Shown here: in pieces, positions 38,819 to 44,321 of the stretch | How the letters are laid out: every line of letters begins with the position of its first letter | How positions within the stretch are numbered: position 1 is the stretch's first letter | Source of the DNA: an uncultured Bacteroidales bacterium | GTDB lineage: Bacteria; Bacteroidota; Bacteroidia; Bacteroidales; Muribaculaceae | Assembly (NCBI GenBank): GCA_900539915.1 | Contig: UQDU01000019.1 | Span: 1-44,321, forward strand | DNA length: 44,321 nt | Direction of reading: 5' to 3' | Translations under genes and position numbers: made by a program | Notes under the pieces: generated by a model | Database searches by the model: none | The model's input: the letters and a program-made list of their open reading frames with translations, nothing else | What the model was told of the DNA's origin: nothing

Positions 38819-38970
38819 CCACAGCACACAGAACGGTTGCACATTTCGTGTGCGCAGCGGACATGACACGGCATGTCCACATAAGGATCGGGAAAGTTAC
38901 CTGGGGGATGCTTTCATCATAATTTAGGTGAAAATGGAGGGGAAGTGTGAAATTTTGGAAGATTTTTTGT

Positions 38971-38978
38971 TAAATTTG
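38971..38978 (+). promoter_or_regulatory. -7 box upstream of rprX
   Basis: Plus-strand TAAATTTG matches TAnnTTTG and lies 179-186 nt before the rprX ATG. Candidate -33 TTGs are spaced too closely (13 nt or less), so confidence is limited. It implies a 5' leader of about 170 nt. Confidence 0.45.
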
Positions 38979-39156
38979 CCGTAGTGTGTTAAAGTAGGCT
39001 CTGAGACTTCACGAGAGAGGGCTGCCAAATTTTTAACACTCAACATTATTTAAGGTTAATTGTTAATAACATATAGGATTCACGATGTAACGGCTAACGG
39101 TCAACACCTTATCCGACCCATAAAATCCTCGGCATCGCGGTCCAGTTTGATATAAA

Positions 39157-40677
39157 ATGAAAAAATCGACCATCTGGCTGCTGACTTTCATAATGGCTCT
39201 CACGTTCATAGGGCTCCTGTATGTGCAGATCATGTACATGCGGGAGATGATACGCATGCGTGAGGACCAGTTTAGCGAGGGGGTCAAAAGAAGCCTGTAT
39301 GCCGTCACTACAGCCCTTGAGCGCGAGGAGACGAGGCACTACCTGACCGAGGACTTCGCGATGTTCGATGCTTCGGCCCTGGCCTCCGGCGGATTCCGCG
39401 CCGACCAGACACAGATGTCTAACGGTGCTCTGAATTTCCAGCAGAACACACGCACAGCCGAGACCCCAGTAGAGGACATCCGCATCAACGATGACATCAA
39501 GCTCGGTTCCTCTACGTCGCTACAGAGCAACCATGACAACCTACGAGGCCAGTACCTCTATCAGAAAGGACTCCTCAACGAGGTCATACTCACCATCCTC
39601 AGCCAGTCAAGCAACCGCCCCATACGCGAACGTGCCGACTCGACGATGGTGCGCGGATACATGCGCACGGAGCTGGAGAGCAACGGACTTGACCTGCCGT
39701 TTGAGTTTGCCATCGTCAACCGCGCCGGGCATCCAGTCTACCGTACCGACGGCTTCACGCCTCCCGAAAGCGATGACAAGGGGAGTGTCTACGTCCAGGC
39801 CCTGTTCCCCAACGACCCCGGCTCACGTGTCAACTACATACAGGTCTACTTCCCCACCAAGGCCAACTATATATTCTCTACGGTCAAGTTCATGATACCG
39901 TCGTTTGTATTCACCCTGATACTTCTGGTGATATTCCTCTACACCATCATCGTAGCGTTCCGCCAGAAGAAGCTAACGGAGATGAAAAACGACTTTATCA
40001 ACAACATGACCCACGAGTTCAAGACCCCCATCTCCACAATCTCGCTCGCCGCGCAGATGCTCAACGATGACGCGGTGCGCAAGTCGCCCATGATGCTCCA
40101 GCACACTGCCACGGTCATCAACGACGAGACGAAGCGTCTGCGCTTCCAGGTGGAAAAAGTGCTGCAGATGTCAATGTTTGACCGCCAGAGCGCCAATCTG
40201 AAGCTCCAGGAGGTCGACGCCAACGTGGCCATAGCCAATATAGTCCACACATTCAAGCTCAAGGTGGAAAAATATGGCGGCAGCCTCGCCGCTGACCTCA
40301 ATGCCGAAGACAGCATAGTGGCGGTAGATGAGATGCACTTCACCAACGTGATATTCAATCTGCTCGACAATGCTGTCAAATACCGCCGCGAGGACGAGCC
40401 CCTGCGCCTGAAAGTCACCACATCCGACCTTCCCGGCCGACGTCTCCGCATAGAGATAGCCGACAACGGCATCGGCATCAAGAAAGAGGATCTGAAAAAG
40501 ATATTTGAAAAATTCTACCGGGTTTCCACCGGTAACCGCCATGATGTCAAGGGCTTCGGTCTCGGACTGGCCTATGTCAACAAAATGGTGCGCGAACTCG
40601 GAGGCGAGATTTCAGCCGAAAGCGAGTTCGGTCATGGATCGAAATTTATAATTGTCTTACCACTCACTAAACTCTGA
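39157..40677 (+). CDS. rprX: Sensor histidine kinase, RprX type
   Basis: This is an inner-membrane sensor kinase of a two-component pair. The 506 residues have a first membrane helix (about 5-27), a periplasmic sensor region (about 28-245), a second helix (about 246-268), the phosphoacceptor H286 in NNMTHEFKTPIS, and an ATP-binding domain with NLLDNAVKYR (N box), IADNGIGIKKED (G1), FEKFYRVSTGN (F box) and GFGLGLAYV (G2). It matches the RprX kinase known in Bacteroides fragilis. The signal sensed cannot be read from the sequence. It is followed 6 nt later by its regulator. Confidence 0.9.
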   Translation: MKKSTIWLLTFIMALTFIGLLYVQIMYMREMIRMREDQFSEGVKRSLYAVTTALEREETRHYLTEDFAMFDASALASGGFRADQTQMSNGALNFQQNTRTAETPVEDIRINDDIKLGSSTSLQSNHDNLRGQYLYQKGLLNEVILTILSQSSNRPIRERADSTMVRGYMRTELESNGLDLPFEFAIVNRAGHPVYRTDGFTPPESDDKGSVYVQALFPNDPGSRVNYIQVYFPTKANYIFSTVKFMIPSFVFTLILLVIFLYTIIVAFRQKKLTEMKNDFINNMTHEFKTPISTISLAAQMLNDDAVRKSPMMLQHTATVINDETKRLRFQVEKVLQMSMFDRQSANLKLQEVDANVAIANIVHTFKLKVEKYGGSLAADLNAEDSIVAVDEMHFTNVIFNLLDNAVKYRREDEPLRLKVTTSDLPGRRLRIEIADNGIGIKKEDLKKIFEKFYRVSTGNRHDVKGFGLGLAYVNKMVRELGGEISAESEFGHGSKFIIVLPLTKL

Positions 40678-40683
40678 TTAATT

Positions 40684-41394
40684 ATGGAAGAAAGATTGCG
40701 TATTCTGCTCTGCGAGGACGACGAGAACTTAGGCATGCTGCTGCGCGAGTATCTCCAGGCCAAAGGATTCAACGCCGACCTCTACCCCGACGGCGAAGCC
40801 GGCTACAAGGCTTTCCTGAAAGGCAAGTATGACCTGTGCGTCCTTGACGTGATGATGCCCAAGAAGGACGGTTTCGCTCTCGCCCAGGAAATCCGCACGG
40901 TCAACTCCGAAGTCCCCATCATATTCCTCACTGCCAAGTCTCTGAAGGACGACATACTCGAAGGCTTCAAAATCGGTGCCGACGACTATATCACCAAACC
41001 GTTCTCCATGGAGGAGCTCGTATTCCGCATTGAGGCCATCCTGCGCCGCGTAAAGGGCAAGAAGGGCAAGGAAATCACGATGTACAAGATTGGCAAGTTC
41101 ACCTTCGACACCCAGAAGCAGGTGCTTATGGTCGACGACAAGGTGACCAAGCTGACCACCAAGGAGAGCGAGCTGCTGAGTCTGCTCTGCGCCCACGTCA
41201 ACGAGATACTCGAACGCAATTTCGCGCTCAAGACCATCTGGATCGACGACAATTACTTCAACGCCCGTTCGATGGACGTGTATATCACCAAGCTCCGCAA
41301 GCACCTCAAGGATGACCCCTCTATCGAGATTATCAACATCCACGGCAAGGGCTACAAACTCATAGCCCCCGAGGTTGAGGCATCCCAGCAGTAA
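40684..41394 (+). CDS. rprY: OmpR-family response regulator, RprY type
   Basis: The 236-residue regulator has a receiver domain (1-~120) with acidic pocket E11-D12-D13, phosphoacceptor D55 in CVLDVMMPKKDG, T83 region FLTAK and K105-type TKPFSMEEL. A winged-helix DNA-binding domain follows (about 135-230: FTFDTQKQVLMVDDKVTKLTTKESELLSLL, DVYITKLRKHLKDDPSIEIINIHGKGYKL). It forms an operon with rprX and ends at a strong terminator, so the pair is a closed unit. RprY has been studied in B. fragilis and Porphyromonas gingivalis; targets in this organism are unknown. Confidence 0.92.
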   Translation: MEERLRILLCEDDENLGMLLREYLQAKGFNADLYPDGEAGYKAFLKGKYDLCVLDVMMPKKDGFALAQEIRTVNSEVPIIFLTAKSLKDDILEGFKIGADDYITKPFSMEELVFRIEAILRRVKGKKGKEITMYKIGKFTFDTQKQVLMVDDKVTKLTTKESELLSLLCAHVNEILERNFALKTIWIDDNYFNARSMDVYITKLRKHLKDDPSIEIINIHGKGYKLIAPEVEASQQ

Positions 41395-41419
41395 CCCTCC
41401 CGACACATCCCACATCATC

Positions 41420-41463
41420 AATAATCCGCCGCTATCCCATAGATGCCGGCGGATTATTTTTTT
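41420..41463 (+). terminator. Strong intrinsic terminator after rprY
   Basis: AATAATCCGCCG (41420-41431) and CGGCGGATTATT (41447-41458) are perfect 12-bp complements with a 15-nt loop, followed by T residues to 41463. It lies 25 nt past the rprY stop. Confidence 0.92.
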
Positions 41464-41604
41464 ATCCTTCATCCACGCCTCCAAATGTATAAGGCGGTAA
41501 ATGCAGGGGGTGCAAACAAATCCAGCAGATGCGTTGTTTTAATTTTAACATTCACCATATTATCGTATGTATTGTGTAACCTCTTATAACCCATAGATCC
41601 AAGT

Positions 41605-42591
41605 ATGCACATGGCCGATGCTCTGGTGTCGCCGGCAGTAGCTGCCGGAGCCGCCGCAGTCTCAGTAGCCGCCCTGATTGTGGCAGCTAACAAAGTTAAG
41701 AAATCCGACTCTTCCTCTATCGTCCCTCTGATGGGGGTGATAGGAGCCTTCATCTTCGCAGCACAGATGATCAACTTCTCCATCCCCGGCACAGGGTCAA
41801 GCGGACACATCGTAGGAGGTGTGCTTGCTGCAGCCCTACTCGGGCCATGGGCCGGGCTGATTACGGTGGCATCGGTCTTGGTGGTGCAGTGCCTCGTATT
41901 TGCCGACGGCGGACTGATGGCCATAGGCTGCAACATCCTCAATATGGGGATATGCACCATATTCCTTGGCTATGCACTTATATATCGCTGGATAGCAGGG
42001 CGTTCGCTCACTCCGTGGCGCATATTTCTCGGCTCCATACTCGGCTGCATCGTCGGACTTGAAGCCGGTGCCATACTTGTGACGGCCGAGACAGAGATGT
42101 CAGGCATCACGGCGTTGAGCTGGAACCAGTTTTTTGCGCTGATGACATCAATCCACTTCGCCATCGGAGCCGGCGAGGGCATCGCCACAGGCTTCCTGCT
42201 CTATTTCGTGGCCCGGACACGTCCGTCGCTGCTTCTGCGCGAAGCACCTGCACCGACCCAGGCCCGGGAGACGCGCACACTGCGCCCCGTGATGATAGTG
42301 TTCGGAGCGTTGGCTCTCATATTCGGCGTCACCTTCACATGGATAGCCTCATCGCACCCCGACGGCCTTGAATGGTCGATCGAACGTCTGACAGGCTCTA
42401 CCGACATCATCAACGACACCGCCGCCGCTACCCGTACGGCTTTTGCCAATGTGCAAAACGCCACCTCGGTCATCCCCGACTATGACAGCACCTGGTCAGG
42501 CATCATCGGATGCGCCATGGTGGTCATATTGACATGGGCGATACTGACATGTATGCGCCACCGCCGCCATGCCACCCAGCCGGTGAAATAG
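41605..42591 (+). CDS. cbiM: Cobalt/nickel ECF importer substrate component, CbiM with fused PDGLE (CbiN-like) domain
   Basis: CbiM binds the metal ion in an ECF-type importer. The 328-residue protein begins MHMADALVSPAV. In the family the N-terminal Met1-His2 and a histidine near position 67 coordinate the metal, and H68 in GTGSSGHIVGG fits. The membrane core runs to about residue 215. After a charged linker there is another helix (VIVFGALALIFGVTFTWIA), then SSHPDGLEWSIERLTGS, the PDGLE/CbiN signature, and a final helix (WSGIIGCAMVVILTWAIL). Separate CbiN is therefore not needed. Co2+ or Ni2+ cannot be told apart here; I found no cobalamin riboswitch in the 140 nt upstream. Confidence 0.9.
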   Translation: MHMADALVSPAVAAGAAAVSVAALIVAANKVKKSDSSSIVPLMGVIGAFIFAAQMINFSIPGTGSSGHIVGGVLAAALLGPWAGLITVASVLVVQCLVFADGGLMAIGCNILNMGICTIFLGYALIYRWIAGRSLTPWRIFLGSILGCIVGLEAGAILVTAETEMSGITALSWNQFFALMTSIHFAIGAGEGIATGFLLYFVARTRPSLLLREAPAPTQARETRTLRPVMIVFGALALIFGVTFTWIASSHPDGLEWSIERLTGSTDIINDTAAATRTAFANVQNATSVIPDYDSTWSGIIGCAMVVILTWAILTCMRHRRHATQPVK

Positions 42592-42619
42592 GCCGGCATC
42601 CACTCTTATCTCCACAGCC

Positions 42620-43429
42620 ATGAGTTCCATCGACAAGGCTTTGCTGACCCTCAACGACGTGGAGCGGACATCTAACCGCTCCACGTCGGCTATGAGCCGC
42701 AGGGATGTCCGTGGCAAGCTCATCGTGACCGTAGCCTTTCTCGTGGCCGTGCTGAGTTTCCCCCTTGACAATCTCGGGGGCATCATCATATTCGCCATCT
42801 ACCCTATCGTGGGCTGCACCATGGCCGACATCTCCTACGGCAGGGTGCTGAAGCTCTCGCTCTACACACTCCCTTTCATAGCCTTCATAGGCATATTCAA
42901 CCCCATATTTGACCAGCGGCCCATGCTCCATATCGGCTCGGTGACCGTCAGCGAGGGGTGGATACAGTTTCTGTCCATCATAGTCCGCGGACTGCTCTCG
43001 GTACAGGCCACGCTGCTGCTCATCCTCTCGTCGGGCTTCATCACCGTATGCCGGGGGATGAAAGGGCTCGGGATGCCCGACATATTTGCCACACAGCTGT
43101 TTCTGCTCTACCGCTACATCTTCGTGCTGCTCCAAGAAGCACGCTCCATGCAGATGGCACGCACGGCGCGAGGCTACGGGCGCACATCCTACGGCATGCG
43201 CTTCTGGTCGGTGTTTGTGGGGCAGCTGCTTCTGCGCACAGCCGACCGCGCCGAGCGTCTCCACCGTGCCATGCTCTCACGCGGCTTCTCCGGCATGTTT
43301 CCCCTCAGCCACCCCCTGCGCTGGCACACCGCCGACACCATCTTCGTAATCATCTGGACCGGCGCATTCGTAGCCGGCAGACTGTGTGACATACCGCTGC
43401 TATTTACCCACCTGTTTAACCACGTCTGA
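42620..43429 (+). CDS. cbiQ: ECF importer transmembrane component (EcfT/CbiQ)
   Basis: CbiQ joins the substrate component to the ATPase. The 269 residues contain about five membrane helices (LIVTVAFLVAVLSF, IIIFAIYPIVGCTMA, LYTLPFIAFIGIF and others). They also have the two cytoplasmic coupling helices that carry Ala-Arg-Gly-type motifs, seen as MARTARGYGRTS and HRAMLSRGFSG. It lies 28 nt after cbiM and 3 nt before cbiO, so cbiMQO is one operon. Confidence 0.9.
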   Translation: MSSIDKALLTLNDVERTSNRSTSAMSRRDVRGKLIVTVAFLVAVLSFPLDNLGGIIIFAIYPIVGCTMADISYGRVLKLSLYTLPFIAFIGIFNPIFDQRPMLHIGSVTVSEGWIQFLSIIVRGLLSVQATLLLILSSGFITVCRGMKGLGMPDIFATQLFLLYRYIFVLLQEARSMQMARTARGYGRTSYGMRFWSVFVGQLLLRTADRAERLHRAMLSRGFSGMFPLSHPLRWHTADTIFVIIWTGAFVAGRLCDIPLLFTHLFNHV

Positions 43430-43432
43430 CCC

Positions 43433-44140
43433 ATGAGCCACCACTATGTGAAATTTGACAACGTACACTACCGCTACCCCGACGGTTTCGAGGCTCTGCG
43501 CGGAGTGTCATTTCTCATCACCCACGGAGAGAAAGTGGCCCTCGTAGGAGCCAACGGAGCCGGCAAATCCACACTGATGCTCCACATGAACGGACTGCTG
43601 CAAGCCACCGAAGGGAGCGTGGTTATAGGTGACGTGATGATTACCCGAAAGACCCTCCCGGAGATACGCCGCACCGTAGGGCTGGTATTCCAGAACCCCG
43701 ACGACCAGCTCTTCATGCCCACAGTGGAGGAGGATGTAGCCTTCGGTCCGCGCAACATGAAGCTGACCGAAGATGAAGTAGACCGCCGCGTGACCCGTGC
43801 CCTTGAAGCGGTAGGAGCCGAAGAACTGCGCCATCAGGCCCCCTACCGTCTGTCGGGAGGACAGAAACGCAGCGTAGCCATAGCCACAGTGCTTTCCATG
43901 GAGCCCGACATACTCGTCCTCGACGAGCCCTCAAGCAACCTCGACCCACACGCACGCCGCCTCCTCATCAAGCAGATCCAGGACTTCTACCACACAGTCA
44001 TAGTCACCAGCCATGACCTCGACCTCGTGCGCCGCACCTGCCCCCGTACCATCATAATGTCACACGGCGAAATCATAGCCGACGGCCCCACAGACGCCCT
44101 CCTCGACGACGAAGCCCTGATGACCCGCGCCGGTCTCTAA
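43433..44140 (+). CDS. cbiO: ECF importer ATP-binding component (EcfA/CbiO)
   Basis: This ATPase powers the importer. All ABC motifs are intact in 235 residues: Walker A GANGAGKST (39-47), Q-loop FQNPDDQLF (Q87), signature LSGGQKR (140-146), Walker B LVLDEP (161-166) with catalytic E165, D-loop SSNLDP, and switch H194 in VTSHDLDLV. The FQNPDDQLF form of the Q-loop is typical of EcfA/CbiO. A single ATPase here suggests a homodimer, as in group I ECF systems. Confidence 0.95.
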   Translation: MSHHYVKFDNVHYRYPDGFEALRGVSFLITHGEKVALVGANGAGKSTLMLHMNGLLQATEGSVVIGDVMITRKTLPEIRRTVGLVFQNPDDQLFMPTVEEDVAFGPRNMKLTEDEVDRRVTRALEAVGAEELRHQAPYRLSGGQKRSVAIATVLSMEPDILVLDEPSSNLDPHARRLLIKQIQDFYHTVIVTSHDLDLVRRTCPRTIIMSHGEIIADGPTDALLDDEALMTRAGL

Positions 44141-44234
44141 TCCCCCACGACGCAACAAAGCCGTCAATTCCATAGACAGCATACCTTCTATGCAAACGCA
44201 AGCCATTGAAAAGAAGCGTTTTATAGGACTATGC

Positions 44235-44248
44235 CATGGAACCAATTT
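44235..44248. repeat. Second copy of CATGGAACCAATTT
   Basis: Exactly the same 14-mer lies at 37497-37510. Both copies lie in non-coding DNA downstream of plus-strand genes; the rest of 44141-44273 shows no gene. Confidence 0.5.
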
Positions 44249-44273
44249 ATTCTTATAGGGGGCGCTTAAATAT

Positions 44274-44321
44274 CTGTCTCTTATACACATCTCCGAGCCC
44301 ACGAGACATCTCAGGATCTCG
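44274..44321 (+). other. Illumina Nextera adapter read-through (not genomic)
   Basis: Bases 44274-44292 are the Tn5 mosaic end CTGTCTCTTATACACATCT. Bases 44293-44307 (CCGAGCCCACGAGAC) complete the Nextera Read 2 side adapter. ATCTCAGG (44308-44315) fits an i7 index, and ATCTCG (44316-44321) is the start of the P7 primer. A minus-strand frame crossing it begins MGSEMCIRDR, a known adapter-derived peptide. Confidence 0.98.

Larger units (their letters stand above)
38495..39156. other. Gene-free interval of 662 bp with a nested inverted repeat and the rprX leader
   Basis: No supported coding frame. It holds a large inverted repeat (38581-38818), a GACATG...GCATGTCC half-palindrome (38860-38879) and a TAAATTTG box (38971-38978) about 180 nt before rprX. 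The sequence is AT-rich from about 38935 on. Confidence 0.7.

Noticed and set aside
41464..41604. Possible cobalamin riboswitch before cbiM
   Set aside because: No convincing B12 box or the expected conserved core could be found by eye; a covariance-model search would decide.
44060..44302. 80-codon minus-strand frame starting MGSEMCIRDR
   Set aside because: Its start lies in the sequencing adapter and the rest is antisense to cbiO and flanking DNA.

Overview
The window looks like a stretch of a gut-type Bacteroidota chromosome, most likely order Bacteroidales and plausibly Muribaculaceae; the family is an inference from gene content. Supporting signs are several upstream sites matching the Bacteroidota promoter (-7 TAnnTTTG, sometimes with a -33 TTG about 19-20 nt upstream), no obvious Shine-Dalgarno sequences, a type III glutamine synthetase, a GT3 glycogen synthase, DapL for diaminopimelate, an RprX/RprY two-component pair, a Bacteroidota-type porin, BspA-like leucine-rich repeats and C-termini resembling type IX sorting domains. 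The right edge is not genomic: the last 48 bases (44274-44321) are an Illumina Nextera adapter with an index, so this is the untrimmed end of a short-read contig.

From 207 to 33397 every gene is on the minus strand. Reading right to left: bamD and the RNA polymerase omega-like gene; a complete histidine pathway (hisG-hisD-hisC-hisB-hisH-hisA-hisF-hisIE); a porin and a periplasmic-binding-like protein; a secreted GH13 alpha-amylase; a four-gene small-protein cassette (two YtxH-like proteins, a holin/YqjE-like membrane protein, an unknown); prmA and a small outer-membrane barrel; dapF-dapL; a nitrogen block (glnA type III, gltB, gltD, a long PurF-like amidotransferase); and a glycogen pair (GT3 synthase and GT35 phosphorylase).

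From 33655 to 44140 genes are on the plus strand. First come two adjacent secreted-protein genes (a C13/legumain-like peptidase and a BspA-like LRR protein). Together they carry three single-base frameshifts, each at a homopolymer, so both are annotated as broken or possibly phase-variable. Next is a repeat-rich, gene-poor stretch (37.4-39.1 kb) with one unrecognised basic protein, then rprX-rprY closed by a strong terminator, then an ECF-type cobalt/nickel importer (cbiM with a fused PDGLE/CbiN domain, cbiQ, cbiO).

Most of the window is ordinary core metabolism. I see no clear unknown multi-gene system. The items most worth a second look are the three homopolymer frameshifts, the families of palindromic intergenic repeats (one cluster sits inside the his operon, one is a nested inverted repeat of about 240 bp), and an orphan promoter-terminator unit of about 66 nt downstream of hisIE.
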